From Pseudomonas aylmerensis (GTDB lineage Bacteria > Pseudomonadota > Gammaproteobacteria > Pseudomonadales > Pseudomonadaceae), in assembly GCF_001702265.1 (NCBI RefSeq), contig NZ_MAUE01000042.1, positions 1 through 52,597 on the forward strand: a stretch of 52,597 nucleotides of DNA, read 5' to 3'. This document shows, piece after piece, positions 18,463 through 27,136 of the stretch (the stretch's first letter is position 1; every line of letters begins with the position of its first letter). The notes beneath the pieces were generated by a model. It searched no databases. It had not been told where the DNA came from and saw only the letters and a list, made by a program, of their open reading frames with translations. Made by a program: the position numbers and the translations under genes.

Positions 18463-18492
18463 AAAAAGCCCCGGATAACCGGGGCTTTTTCA
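18463..18492 (+). terminator. Terminator of kynBA
   Basis: AAAAAGCCCCGG pairs with CCGGGGCTTTTT around ATAA, ending in a T-run; it begins right after the kynA stop. The A-run on the other side means it may also act for the convergent permease gene. Confidence 0.92.
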
Positions 18493-18510
18493 TTTGGAAT
18501 GCAATCAACA

Positions 18511-18600
18511 GTGGGAACGGGCTTGCCTGCGATGCGGTGTGTCAGCCACCACAGCCATCGGCTGACCCACCGCCATCGCGGGCAAGCCCGGCTCCCACAG
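18511..18600. repeat. REP hairpin, family B
   Basis: Inverted REP pair GTGGGAACGGGCTTGCCTGC... / ...GCGGGCAAGCCCGGCTCCCAC between the convergent kynA and permease genes. Confidence 0.85.
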
Positions 18601-18603
18601 CTA

Positions 18604-20007
18604 TCACTGTGCGTTGACTGGCGCGTTACTTCTGCGGACCCGCATCCGATACGCGATGTAGATAATCCCCACCCACACCGGCATCGCATACACCGACTCA
18701 CGAATGCCCGGGATCGCCAGCATCACGCTGACGATCATCAGCATGAACGCCAGGCACAGGTAGTTGCTGAACGGGAACCAGAAGGTCTTGAACGACGGCA
18801 CCACACCTTGCTCGCCCATGGCCTTGCGGAACTTGATATGGGTGATGCTGATCAGCGCCCAGTTGATCATCAGCGAGGCAACCACCAGCGCAAACAGCAA
18901 CTCCAGCGCACTCTGGGGCGCCACGTAGTTGACCACCACGCACAGCATCGTCACCAACGCCGAAATGGCCAGGGCACGCAACGGCACGCCTTGTTTGTTG
19001 AGCTTCATCAGCGCCTTGGGTGCATCCCCCTGCTCGGCCAGGCCGAACAGCATGCGGCTGTTGCAGTACACGCCGCTGTTGTACACCGACAGCGCCGCGG
19101 TCAGGACCACGAAGTTGAGGATGTGCGCCGCGGTGTCGTTGCCGATCAGCGAGAAGATCTGCACAAACGGGCTGCCGCTGTAGGCATCGCCCGACGCGCC
19201 GAGGGTTTGCAGCAATTGGTCCCAGGGGTACAGCGACAACAGCACAGTCAGTGCGCCGACGTAGAAAATCAGGATCCGGTACACCACCTGGTTGATCGCC
19301 TTGGGGATCACCTTGCGCGGCTCGCTGGCCTCGGCGGCAGTGATGCCCACCAACTCCAGGCCACCGAACGAGAACATGATGAACGCCATGGACATCAACA
19401 GCCCCATGCCGCCATTCGGGAAGAACCCGCCGTGGCTCCACAGGTTAGTGATCGAGGCCTGCGGGCCGCCGGTACCGCTGAACAGCAGGTAGCAGCCGAG
19501 CACGATCATGCCGACGATCGCCACCACCTTGATGATCGCGAACCAGAACTCGGCTTCACCGAAGAATTTCACGTTGAGGGTGTTGATCAGGTTCACCGCG
19601 ACAAAGAACACGAGCGCACTGACCCAGGTCGGAATCTCCGGCCACCAGAACTGGATGTACTTGCCCACGGCCGTGAGTTCGGCCATGCCCACCAGTACGT
19701 AGAGCACCCAGTAGTTCCAGCCCGCCAGGAAGCCTGCGTAACCGCCCCAGTATTTGTGCGCGAAGTGGCTGAAGGAACCGGCCACCGGCTCTTCGACGAT
19801 CATTTCGCCGAGCTGGCGCATGATCAGGAACGCGATGAAACCGGCAATCGCATAGCCGAGGATCATCGACGGCCCCGCCGACTTGAGCACGCCCGCCGAG
19901 CCGAGGAACAGCCCCGTGCCAATCGCCCCTCCCAAGGCGATCAGCTGAATATGCCGGTTCTTCAAGCCCCGCTTGAGGCCTACCGGGTTAACCATGTCAT
20001 CCGCCAT
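18604..20007 (-). CDS. Amino acid permease, AroP-like (aromatic amino acids)
   Basis: This 467-residue inner-membrane transporter of the APC/AAT family has about 12 hydrophobic helices. The first carries GGAIGTGLFLGS (about 26-37), the unwound substrate-binding helix, and GFIAFLIMRQLGEM follows. The best relatives by eye are AroP/PheP-type proton symporters for tryptophan, phenylalanine and tyrosine. I start at the ATG at 20007 because GAAGG lies eight bases upstream; ATG 20013 is too close to it. It lies 71 bp behind antC on the same strand with no U-tract terminator between, so it may be carried on the antABC message. Confidence 0.85.
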   Translation of the reverse strand: MADDMVNPVGLKRGLKNRHIQLIALGGAIGTGLFLGSAGVLKSAGPSMILGYAIAGFIAFLIMRQLGEMIVEEPVAGSFSHFAHKYWGGYAGFLAGWNYWVLYVLVGMAELTAVGKYIQFWWPEIPTWVSALVFFVAVNLINTLNVKFFGEAEFWFAIIKVVAIVGMIVLGCYLLFSGTGGPQASITNLWSHGGFFPNGGMGLLMSMAFIMFSFGGLELVGITAAEASEPRKVIPKAINQVVYRILIFYVGALTVLLSLYPWDQLLQTLGASGDAYSGSPFVQIFSLIGNDTAAHILNFVVLTAALSVYNSGVYCNSRMLFGLAEQGDAPKALMKLNKQGVPLRALAISALVTMLCVVVNYVAPQSALELLFALVVASLMINWALISITHIKFRKAMGEQGVVPSFKTFWFPFSNYLCLAFMLMIVSVMLAIPGIRESVYAMPVWVGIIYIAYRMRVRRSNAPVNAQ

Positions 20008-20059
20008 TAACATTCCCTTCTACTTGTTTTTCTCAGGGTTGATTGCACGCCGCACCAGC

Positions 20060-20078
20060 CCCTCAGAAGTGCTGAGGG
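20060..20078 (-). other. Short hairpin between antC and the permease gene
   Basis: CCCTCAG / CTGAGGG (7 bp, 5-nt loop) abuts the antC stop. On the transcribed strand no T-run follows, so it is not a classical terminator; it could protect or process the antC 3' end. Confidence 0.5.
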
Positions 20079-21083
20079 TCAGATATTACTCTGCGTGAAC
20101 TTTTCGTAATACAGCTGAACGCCATCAAGTGCCTGATCTGCCAGCCATTGCTGGATGGATTCGACCATTGGAGGGGGGCCGCACACGTACATATCTGCCG
20201 ATCTGTCCCGCAATTCGGCCAGGTCGAAATGTTCGGTGAGGTAACCGCGCTTGCCGGGCCACGCCGGCGATGGGTTGCTCAGCACTTCGGTGTAGCGAAA
20301 ATCGAGGGTGGAGGCGTATTGGTCGATACGTTCGGCCTCGCACAGATCCTCGGCACCGCGTACGCCGTAATACAGGTGTACCGGTTGGTCACAGCCGCTG
20401 GCAACCAGTTCATCGAGCATGCCCAGCAAGGCCGACAACCCGGTGCCGCCAGCGACCAGCACCAGCGGCTTGGTCACGTGACGCAGGTAAAAAGCGCCCA
20501 GCGGCGCTTCCATCAAAAGGCGGTCACCTACCTGGCAGCGCTCACGCAGGTAATTGCTCATCACGCCGTCGGGCAACAGGCGGACCAGGAACTGCAGCTG
20601 ATTGCCGGGCCGGTTGGCGAAGGAATACGAGCGCCAGCTGTCGGTGCCGGGAACGGACAGGCGCGCGTACTGGCCGGGCAGAAAATCCAGCGACGCGTCC
20701 AGCTGAACCTGCAGGATCGCTGTGCTGGCGGACACCAACTGCACCGCGCTCACTGTGCCTTGCAGCTGTACCGGGCCGGGCGCATTGCACAGGCTCGAAT
20801 CAAAGTCGAAGTAGAACGTCGCGTCGGATTGCACCCGGGTCTGGCAACTGAGCATCTTGCGTTGCTGCAGGTCGAGGCCGGAGAGGGCTTCCTCGTCCAC
20901 ATAATCCTGGGTGTACTCGCCGGACTCGCAACGGCCCTGGCACGTGCCGCATACGCCTTCGCGGCAATCCAGGGGGATCTTGATGCCGTTGCGCAGCGCC
21001 GCATCCAACAGGATCTCGTGGGCGCCCACCGGGAAAAACAGGGTCTTGCCATCGGCGAAGCTGAAGGCCACTTTGTGATTCAT
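20079..21083 (-). CDS. antC: Anthranilate 1,2-dioxygenase electron transfer component
   Basis: AntC passes electrons from NADH via FAD and a plant-type [2Fe-2S] centre to the oxygenase AntAB. The 334-residue protein begins with the ferredoxin domain with iron ligands C40, C45, C48 (DCREGVCGTC) and C80. The FAD domain follows (RSYSFANRPG), then the NAD-binding domain (VAGGTGLSALL, VCGPPPMVES). It lies last of the three ant genes, but 259 bp of REP and tandem repeat separate it from antB. BenC-type reductases look alike; the antR neighbour and kyn context support anthranilate. Confidence 0.92.
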   Translation of the reverse strand: MNHKVAFSFADGKTLFFPVGAHEILLDAALRNGIKIPLDCREGVCGTCQGRCESGEYTQDYVDEEALSGLDLQQRKMLSCQTRVQSDATFYFDFDSSLCNAPGPVQLQGTVSAVQLVSASTAILQVQLDASLDFLPGQYARLSVPGTDSWRSYSFANRPGNQLQFLVRLLPDGVMSNYLRERCQVGDRLLMEAPLGAFYLRHVTKPLVLVAGGTGLSALLGMLDELVASGCDQPVHLYYGVRGAEDLCEAERIDQYASTLDFRYTEVLSNPSPAWPGKRGYLTEHFDLAELRDRSADMYVCGPPPMVESIQQWLADQALDGVQLYYEKFTQSNI

Positions 21084-21126
21084 GTGTTGGTCTCCGCAGA
21101 GTCATGAGCGTGTCGAGTGCGCCTGT

Positions 21127-21261
21127 CGTGGCGAGCGGGCTTGTCCCGCGTTGGGGCGTGCAGCGGGTCCTGGTCCAGGCACCGTTGTTTGACTGAAGAG
21201 ATGCGGTGACTGTATTGGGGCCGCTGCGCGCCCCAACGCGGGGCAAGCCCGCTCGCCACAA
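21127..21261. repeat. REP hairpin, family A, inside the ant operon
   Basis: GTGGCGAGCGGGCTTGTCCC... faces ...GGGGCAAGCCCGCTCGCCAC across a loop that also has pairing GGGGCG / CGCCCC-type segments. It occupies the antB-antC gap. Confidence 0.85.
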
Positions 21262-21342
21262 CAAGCCCGCTCGCCACAACAAGCCCGCTCGCTACAACAA
21301 TCCTGCTCAGCACAACAATCCTGCTCGCCACAACAAGCGCGT
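21244..21342. repeat. 18-bp tandem array (five units and a part) next to antB
   Basis: Units of 18 bp begin at 21244, 21262, 21280, 21298 and 21316, with a partial unit at 21334. The first two are identical (CAAGCCCGCTCGCCACAA), which is the REP arm end itself, and the later ones carry point changes. The array runs up to the antB stop codon. Confidence 0.9.
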
Positions 21343-21834
21343 TTAGAGGTGATAGAAATCCAGCACCGAGTTGATGGTGTCGTTGAGCAGCAACGCGTGC
21401 TTGCGGGTGATCAGCCAACTGTCGCCATGGGGTTTGAGGCGGTAGGTGGCGTGCCCGTAGAACTGCTCCGAGGTGGCCAGGCGATAGAACAGCGTGTGCC
21501 AGTTCAGGCGCACTTCCAGCGTGCCGTCCGCCTGCTCGTTGATGCGCACGTTATTGATCAGGTGCAAGGTGCGCGGCATCGGCGTGGCGGATGCCGCCTT
21601 GCCGGTGCGCAGGCGGAAAACGCGGTCCTCCAGGCCCGAACGGTTGGCGTAGTAGATCAGCGACATCTCGCGCTTGGGGTCGCGGGTGTAGACGTGTTCG
21701 GAGTCCCATTGCGGCAGATGGAATTCACTCTGGGGGTCGAACAGCTCTACATAGGCGTCCCAGTCCTGGGCATCGCAGAGCTCGGATTTACGGTAGAAAA
21801 ACTGCTCGATCTGGTACTGCAATGGCGCGCTCAT
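21343..21834 (-). CDS. antB: Anthranilate 1,2-dioxygenase small (beta) subunit
   Basis: AntB is the non-catalytic small subunit that assembles with AntA into the hexameric Rieske oxygenase. The 163-residue product has the cystatin-like fold of ring-hydroxylating beta subunits (EQFFYRKSELCDAQDWDAYVELF at the start, ATYRLKPHGDSWLITRKHALLLND at the end). Two ATGs are adjacent: 21837 and 21834. GGAGG lies about six bases before the second, so I use 21834. Either start overlaps the antA stop, so antA and antB are translationally coupled. Confidence 0.93.
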   Translation of the reverse strand: MSAPLQYQIEQFFYRKSELCDAQDWDAYVELFDPQSEFHLPQWDSEHVYTRDPKREMSLIYYANRSGLEDRVFRLRTGKAASATPMPRTLHLINNVRINEQADGTLEVRLNWHTLFYRLATSEQFYGHATYRLKPHGDSWLITRKHALLLNDTINSVLDFYHL

Positions 21835-23225
21835 CATTTCACCTCCCGCAGTTTCAACGCGTGTCGATCAAGGCCGTCGAGCAGGAACTGCTGCCAGTTG
21901 CGGTGCTGGTTGACGTACAAGCCTTCGTGGGTGAATTCGGTGCCGGTCATGGCCGGCTGGATGCCGATAGCCTCGCTGTTCGGCGTCGGGCCGGTCTCCC
22001 AGCGGTGGCTGCCACGCGAGATGTCGCTCCAGCGCTCCAGGCGGCCCTGGAAGCCACGCTGGGCTTCGCGGAACTCCACGAGGTCGTCCGGTGTGCCCAT
22101 GCCGGACACGTTGAAGAAATCCTCGAACTGGCGGATGCGGTTCTCGCGGTCGGCGTCGGACTCGCCCTTCACCCCCAGGCACTGGCTGATGATCTCGGTC
22201 TTGTTCCACGCCACCGGGCGGATGATGCGCAGCTGTGAGCTGATCTGGTCGAGGAAGAACAGGCTCGGGTAGATGTTCAGGTTGCGCAGGCGGTGCATCA
22301 TCCACTCGGCTTTTTGCTGGCCGTGCTCTTCGACCAGGCGCGGCATGATCGTGGCGTAGCCGGAGCGCACGCTGGGGTTGGGCATGTCGCTGAACAGCAC
22401 GCTGTGCCCGTTGTTGAAAGCGAACCAGCCGTCATCGGTATTCGCGTCGCCGGCGCCGAGCTTGCTGTAGTCCAGGGTGCTGGCGGACCCGCTGCCGTTC
22501 TCGGTATTGACCTGCTGGCGATGCTGCACCGTGGCTACGTAGTTATAGTGCACGGTGCTGACGTGGTAGCCGTCCAGGCCGTTTTCGTTTTGCAGCTTCC
22601 AGTTGCCGTCGTAGGTGTAGGCGGACTTGCCCGGCAGCACTTCCAACTCACCGGTGGCGGACTGCGCGACCATCATGTCGAAGAACACTTTGGCATCGCC
22701 CAGGAACGCTTCCAGGCTGTCCGTGCCGTGCACGTCCAAGCTGATGAATACGAAGCCCTTGTAGCTGTCGATGCGTGCCTTTTTCAAACCGCGCGTGGCC
22801 TTGTCGAAACCTTCCGGGTATTCCCCCGGCGCCTTGACCTTCACCAGCCGGCCGTCACTCTTGTAGCACCAGGCGTGGAACGGGCAGGTGAAGGTGGACT
22901 GGTTGCCCTTGCCAACCCGGGTCAGGGTGGTACCGCGATGCTGGCAGGCGTTGATCAGCGCATTCAGTTGGCCTTCGCCGTCGCGGGTGATGATCATCGG
23001 CTGGCGCCCGGCGCGCATCGTCACAAAGTCGTGGTTATTCGCCAGTTCGCTTTCGTGGCAGGCGTAGATCCAGTTCTTCTCGAAGATCAGTTCCATCTCC
23101 AGGTCGAACAGCTCCGGCTCGGTGAACATGTCGCGGGCGATACGGAACACGGCATCGGCCGGGCGAAAATCCAGGCAGCTTTCGATAAAGCTTTTCCATT
23201 GCTCGACGCTTCTTGCACCACTCAT
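21834..23225 (-). CDS. antA: Anthranilate 1,2-dioxygenase large (alpha) subunit
   Basis: AntA is the catalytic subunit that adds both atoms of O2 to anthranilate, giving catechol, CO2 and ammonia. In the 463-residue product the Rieske [2Fe-2S] ligands are C94 and H96 (CQHRGT) and C114 and H117 (CPFHAWC). The mononuclear iron region follows as NENGLDGYHVSTVHYNYV near residue 210. The ATG at 23225 has AAGGTG upstream and matches the usual length; the frame also reads from 23264 without support. It heads antA-antB-antC and is divergent from antR. BenA is the close alternative, and no benD lies nearby. Confidence 0.93.
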   Translation of the reverse strand: MSGARSVEQWKSFIESCLDFRPADAVFRIARDMFTEPELFDLEMELIFEKNWIYACHESELANNHDFVTMRAGRQPMIITRDGEGQLNALINACQHRGTTLTRVGKGNQSTFTCPFHAWCYKSDGRLVKVKAPGEYPEGFDKATRGLKKARIDSYKGFVFISLDVHGTDSLEAFLGDAKVFFDMMVAQSATGELEVLPGKSAYTYDGNWKLQNENGLDGYHVSTVHYNYVATVQHRQQVNTENGSGSASTLDYSKLGAGDANTDDGWFAFNNGHSVLFSDMPNPSVRSGYATIMPRLVEEHGQQKAEWMMHRLRNLNIYPSLFFLDQISSQLRIIRPVAWNKTEIISQCLGVKGESDADRENRIRQFEDFFNVSGMGTPDDLVEFREAQRGFQGRLERWSDISRGSHRWETGPTPNSEAIGIQPAMTGTEFTHEGLYVNQHRNWQQFLLDGLDRHALKLREVK

Positions 23226-23536
23226 GGGAGGCACCTTTTGATAATGGCTAAACAGGTGGGCCATTAAGAGGCTGCGACGCGGCGAGGGGCTATCCGGTTA
23301 ATGGGCAAAGGCAGGCCGCAAAGTTGGGCAGCAAATACCCACGGCGGTGCAGGGCGGTGACGTGATGCGCTACTGTCTTGCAAGGTGAGGGTCGAAAAAG
23401 CCGGCGGCTTATCCACTTAGTCGACGGTTGCTATCCACCCAGTGGCAATACGGCTGGCGTGGCGTAAAACTTGCTGTCGATCAACCAGGACGCGCCGTCA
23501 GAGCGCGCCGGCCACAATTGCCGTGGGTGCCCCGTG
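23226..23536. promoter_or_regulatory. Divergent antA-antR control region with tandem AraC-type half-sites
   Basis: In this 311-bp gap, TTATCCACTTAGT (23409-23421) and CTATCCACCCAGT (23431-23443) are direct repeats 22 bp apart, two turns of the helix. Read on the antA strand each ends in GGATA, like the second box of XylS/BenR half-sites (TGCA-N6-GGNTA). The orientation points at antA. I see nothing else in the gap except a possible short antR leader. Confidence 0.55.
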
Positions 23537-24535
23537 ATGAGTAGCAATACACGCGATATACGTATCGAGCGTTTCGACCTTGAAGGCGCCTGCAGCTGGA
23601 TGTCCGGCATCTGCGGGCCGCACCGGCTGCAAACCGCGACGCCGGAGCGCATCCGCTTTCACCACAGTGCCAATGTGTTCAAGTCCCGCGCCACGACGCT
23701 GGGGATTATCGAATACGGCACCGATGTCACCATTGATATCGAGGACGCCGAGCACTTCAGCAGCTACAGCCTGACCCTGCCGCTGGTGGGCGAGCAGGAG
23801 CTGAGCAAGAACGGCAAACGGCTCATGTCCAACCGTGACCAGGGCGTGATCATCTCGCCAAACGAACATCAGGTGCTGGAAATCTCGGGCGACTGCCGCA
23901 AGCTGCAGGTGGTGATCACCCGCGCGGCCATGAGCGAGTCGCTGGAAGGCTTGCTGCAACGGCCGATTGAGGCGCCGCTACGCTTCGAAGCGGTGATGGA
24001 TGCAGTCGACGGCGCTTCTGCGTCGTGGTGGCGCATGGCGCGGTATTTCATCGCCGAGTTGGAGCGCAGCAGTGAGCTGTATGACCAGGCGGCGTTTACC
24101 CGGGACCTGGAAAGTTCGCTGATCAAGGGCTTGATCCTGGCCCAGCCGAACAACTACTCCGAAGAGCTGCGGGACATGCTGGGCGTGAAGCTGCCGCACT
24201 ATTTGATCCGCGCCCGGCAGTACATCCACGACAACGCCCGCGAAGCGGTGCACCTGGAGGATCTGGAAGCGGCGGCCGGGGTGTCGCGTTTCAAGCTGTT
24301 CGACGCCTTTCGCAAATACTTCGCCCTGTCGCCCATGGCCTACCTGAAGAAATACCGCCTGGGCGCGGTGCGCCAGCAAATCCTCGAACACGGCTCAACC
24401 CACACCATCTCCGAAATCGCCCTGGGCTGGGGGTTTACCCACCTGGGCCGATTCTCGGCCGAGTACCGCAAGCTGTTCGATGAATCCCCTAGCCAGACCC
24501 TGCAACGCAACGACGCCCGGCGCATGCGTGGATGA
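23537..24535 (+). CDS. antR: AraC/XylS-family activator of anthranilate degradation
   Basis: AntR binds anthranilate and turns on antABC. The product has 332 residues: an N-terminal ligand domain, and a C-terminal double helix-turn-helix of the AraC type (HLEDLEAAAGVSRFKLFDAF and ISEIALGWGFTHLGRFSAEYRK). The 332-residue length fits AntR of other pseudomonads. I use the ATG at 23537; a GTG at 23534 is directly before it, and the frame opens at 23471. It is divergent from antA with the operator-like repeats between them. Confidence 0.88.
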   Translation: MSSNTRDIRIERFDLEGACSWMSGICGPHRLQTATPERIRFHHSANVFKSRATTLGIIEYGTDVTIDIEDAEHFSSYSLTLPLVGEQELSKNGKRLMSNRDQGVIISPNEHQVLEISGDCRKLQVVITRAAMSESLEGLLQRPIEAPLRFEAVMDAVDGASASWWRMARYFIAELERSSELYDQAAFTRDLESSLIKGLILAQPNNYSEELRDMLGVKLPHYLIRARQYIHDNAREAVHLEDLEAAAGVSRFKLFDAFRKYFALSPMAYLKKYRLGAVRQQILEHGSTHTISEIALGWGFTHLGRFSAEYRKLFDESPSQTLQRNDARRMRG

Positions 24536-24565
24536 ATACCTTACTCAAAAACAACGGAGATCAAC

Positions 24566-24655
24566 TGTGGGAGCGGGCTTGCTCGCGAATGCGGTGCATC
24601 AGCCAACTCATTCGGTGACTGACACTGCGCATTCGCGAGCAAGCCCGCTCCCACA
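24566..24655. repeat. REP hairpin, family B
   Basis: TGTGGGAGCGGGCTTGCTCG... pairs with ...CGAGCAAGCCCGCTCCCACA. It lies between the convergent antR and catR genes. Confidence 0.88.
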
Positions 24656-24674
24656 TTGGATGTGTGGTGTTCTT

Positions 24675-25550
24675 TTAGATCAACTCTTCCACCAGTTGCA
24701 GGCAATGACTGAGCCCCGGCGACTGATCATTCACCCGCCGGCTGAGGATGATCGGCGACGTCGCGGTGGCTTCCACAATCGGCGTGTAGCCGATGTCCGC
24801 GCGGTGCAGCACCTGCACCGAGGCCGGTACCAGCGTCACGCCCATGCCCGCGCCGACCAGGCCGATGGCGGTCTGCAATTCGTTGGTCCACTGCGCCACC
24901 TTGAGGCTCAAGCCGTGCGCATCGAACAACGCAATCACATGGTCGGCATAGCTGGGGCGCGGGTTGCCGGGGTACAGCACGATTGGCTCGGCGGCCAGTT
25001 GGGCAAGGGTGGCGGGCGCCTCGAGCAGAGGATGGCCGGCGGGCAGTACGGCCACCAGGCGGTCCTCCACCAGCACGCGCTGGACGATGGCCGGGTCGTC
25101 GATGCGGATACGCCCGAAACCCACATCAATGCGCCCGGCCTTGAGCGCTTCGACCTGCTGCAGGGTGGTCATCTCCGACAAGCCCAACTCCAGCTCCAGC
25201 GCGTCATGGTTGCGCAGGCGCCGGATCAGTTCGGGCAGCACGCCATACAGCGTCGACGGGGCAAAGCCGATGCCCAGCCAGGTCTTTTCACCCTGGCCAA
25301 TGCGCCGGGTGTTGTCGCAGACCTTGCCCAATTGTTCGAGCAACACATTGGCGTGCTCATAGAAAAACCGCCCGGCTTCGGTCAGCCGCAGGGGCCGGCC
25401 GCGTTCGAGCAGGACCACGCCCAACTCATCCTCCAGTTGCTGGATCTGCCGGCTCAACGGCGGCTGGGCGATGTGCAGGCGTTCGGCGGCGCGGGTGAAG
25501 TTGAGGGTTTCCCCCAACACCTGGAAATAGCGCAGATGACGCAGTTCCAT
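24675..25550 (-). CDS. catR: LysR-family regulator of the cat operon
   Basis: CatR activates catBCA when cis,cis-muconate is bound. The 291-residue protein starts MELRHLRYFQVLGETLNFTRAAERLHIAQPPLSRQIQQLE in pieces typical of CatR/BenM/CatM: the helix-turn-helix is residues about 17-37. The ligand domain follows (about 90-290). The ATG at 25550 gives the family length of about 290; an in-frame ATG at 25565 lies inside the operator. It is divergent from catB, the usual arrangement. Confidence 0.93.
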   Translation of the reverse strand: MELRHLRYFQVLGETLNFTRAAERLHIAQPPLSRQIQQLEDELGVVLLERGRPLRLTEAGRFFYEHANVLLEQLGKVCDNTRRIGQGEKTWLGIGFAPSTLYGVLPELIRRLRNHDALELELGLSEMTTLQQVEALKAGRIDVGFGRIRIDDPAIVQRVLVEDRLVAVLPAGHPLLEAPATLAQLAAEPIVLYPGNPRPSYADHVIALFDAHGLSLKVAQWTNELQTAIGLVGAGMGVTLVPASVQVLHRADIGYTPIVEATATSPIILSRRVNDQSPGLSHCLQLVEELI

Positions 25551-25563
25551 GACGGCTCCTTTC

Positions 25564-25578
25564 ATACCTTGAGGGTAT
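25564..25578. promoter_or_regulatory. CatR-type operator between catR and catB
   Basis: ATACC-TTGAG-GGTAT is a perfect 5-bp inverted repeat and contains a LysR T-N11-A motif (T25565, A25577). It lies about 90 bp before catB and just upstream of catR, where it could control both genes. Confidence 0.65.
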
Positions 25579-25664
25579 TGTGCGAGACCCATTCTATATT
25601 GGAAGCCTCGAAAAATAGGGTACAGAATCGGCCAAAACCAATAAAGAACCCAACGGGTATTGCC

Positions 25665-26792
25665 ATGCCGATTTGCGCCATCGAGTCGATCGACACCGTC
25701 ATCGTCGACCTTCCTACCATCCGCCCGCACAAGCTGGCGATGCACACCATGCAAAACCAGACCCTGGTGATCATCCGCGTGCGCTGCGCCGACGGCATCG
25801 AGGGCATCGGTGAAGCCACCACCATTGGCGGCCTGAGCTACGGCAACGAGAGCCCCGACAGCATCAAGGTCAACATCGACCGCCATTTCGCACCGCTGCT
25901 GATCGGCCAGGACGCGAGCAATATCAACGCGGCGATGCTGCGCCTGGAGCGCAGTATTCGCGGCAACACCTTTGCCAAGTCAGGTATTGAAAGCGCCTTG
26001 CTCGACGCCCTGGGCAAGCGCCTGGACCTGCCGGTCAGCGAGCTGCTCGGGGGCCGCGTGCGCGATGCCTTGCCGGTGGCCTGGACCCTGGCCAGCGGCA
26101 ACACCGAACAGGACATTGCCGAGGCCGAAAAGATGCTCGACCTGCGTCGCCACCGCATCTTCAAGTTGAAGATCGGTGCCGGTGAAGTCGGGCGCGACCT
26201 GGCCCATGTCATCGCGATCAAGAAAGCGTTGGGCGAGCGCGCCAGTGTGCGCGTCGACGTCAACCAGGCATGGGACGAAGCCGTGGCCCTGCGCGCGTGC
26301 AAGGTGCTCGGCGACCACGGTATCGACCTGATCGAACAGCCGATCTCGCGCAACAACCGTAGCGGCATGGCCCGGCTCAACCTGTCCAGCCCGACGCCGA
26401 TCATGGCGGATGAATCCATCGAGTGCGTGGAGGATGCCTTCAACCTGGCCCGCGAAGGCGCGGCGTCGGTGTTCGCGCTGAAGATCGCCAAGAACGGCGG
26501 CCCCCGCGCGGTGTTGCGCACGGCGGCGATTGCCGAGGCCGCGGGGATCGGCCTCTACGGCGGCACCATGCTCGAAGGCGGCATCGGCACCCTGGCCTCG
26601 GCGCATGCCTTCCTGACCTTGAACACGCTGGCGTGGGACACCGAACTGTTCGGCCCCTTGTTGCTCACCGAAGACATCCTGGTCGAGCCACCGGTGTACC
26701 GCGATTTCCAGTTGCATGTCTCCACCGCTCCGGGCCTGGGCCTGGCCATCGATGAAGAGCGCCTGGCGTTCTTTCGTCGTGACAAACACTAA
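25665..26792 (+). CDS. catB: Muconate cycloisomerase
   Basis: CatB converts cis,cis-muconate to (S)-muconolactone. The 375-residue protein is of the enolase superfamily: N-terminal capping domain (LPTIRPHKLAMHTM), then a barrel with K167 and K169 (FKLKIG; K169 is the catalytic base position), metal-ligand segments VRVDVNQAW, LIEQPI and IMADES, the second lysine in FALKIAKNGG and GTMLEGGIG. I start at 25665, which matches the known CatB N-terminus; the ribosome site is poor. catC starts 12 bp after the stop. Confidence 0.95.
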   Translation: MPICAIESIDTVIVDLPTIRPHKLAMHTMQNQTLVIIRVRCADGIEGIGEATTIGGLSYGNESPDSIKVNIDRHFAPLLIGQDASNINAAMLRLERSIRGNTFAKSGIESALLDALGKRLDLPVSELLGGRVRDALPVAWTLASGNTEQDIAEAEKMLDLRRHRIFKLKIGAGEVGRDLAHVIAIKKALGERASVRVDVNQAWDEAVALRACKVLGDHGIDLIEQPISRNNRSGMARLNLSSPTPIMADESIECVEDAFNLAREGAASVFALKIAKNGGPRAVLRTAAIAEAAGIGLYGGTMLEGGIGTLASAHAFLTLNTLAWDTELFGPLLLTEDILVEPPVYRDFQLHVSTAPGLGLAIDEERLAFFRRDKH

Positions 26793-26804
26793 GAGGCGCC
26801 TGCC

Positions 26805-27095
26805 ATGCTGTTCCACGTAAAAATGACCGTGAACCTGCCCGTCGACATGAATCCCGAGCAGGCCGCCAGCCTCAAGGCCGACGAAAAAGCCCTGGCGCAG
26901 CGCCTGCAACAACAGGGCAAATGGCGCCACCTGTGGCGCATCGCCGGGCACTACGCCAACTACAGCGTGTTCGATGTCGACAGCGTGCAAGAGCTGCACG
27001 ACCTGCTGATGCAACTACCGCTCTACCCCTACATGGCCATCGAAGTGAATGCCCTGTGCCGGCACCCTTCGTCGATCCATGAGGACGACCGCTGA
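26805..27095 (+). CDS. catC: Muconolactone Delta-isomerase
   Basis: CatC isomerises muconolactone to 3-oxoadipate enol-lactone. The product has 96 residues, the standard size, with the typical start MLFHVKMTVNLPVDM, the central WRIAGHYANYSVFDV and the end LPLYPYMAIEVNALCRHPSSI. These subunits form decamers in the cytoplasm. AAGAGG lies upstream. It is the second gene of catBCA. Confidence 0.97.
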   Translation: MLFHVKMTVNLPVDMNPEQAASLKADEKALAQRLQQQGKWRHLWRIAGHYANYSVFDVDSVQELHDLLMQLPLYPYMAIEVNALCRHPSSIHEDDR

Positions 27096-27136
27096 GCCTG
27101 TTCTGCACCCAATAATTACAAGATGAGGATTGCACC

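Noticed and set aside
20060..20078. Rho-independent terminator after antC
   Set aside because: The stem is good but no T-run follows on the transcribed strand.
21834..23225. benABC (benzoate dioxygenase) in place of antABC
   Set aside because: The proteins are similar, but there is no benD, the regulator has the AntR size, and kynurenine genes surround the operon.
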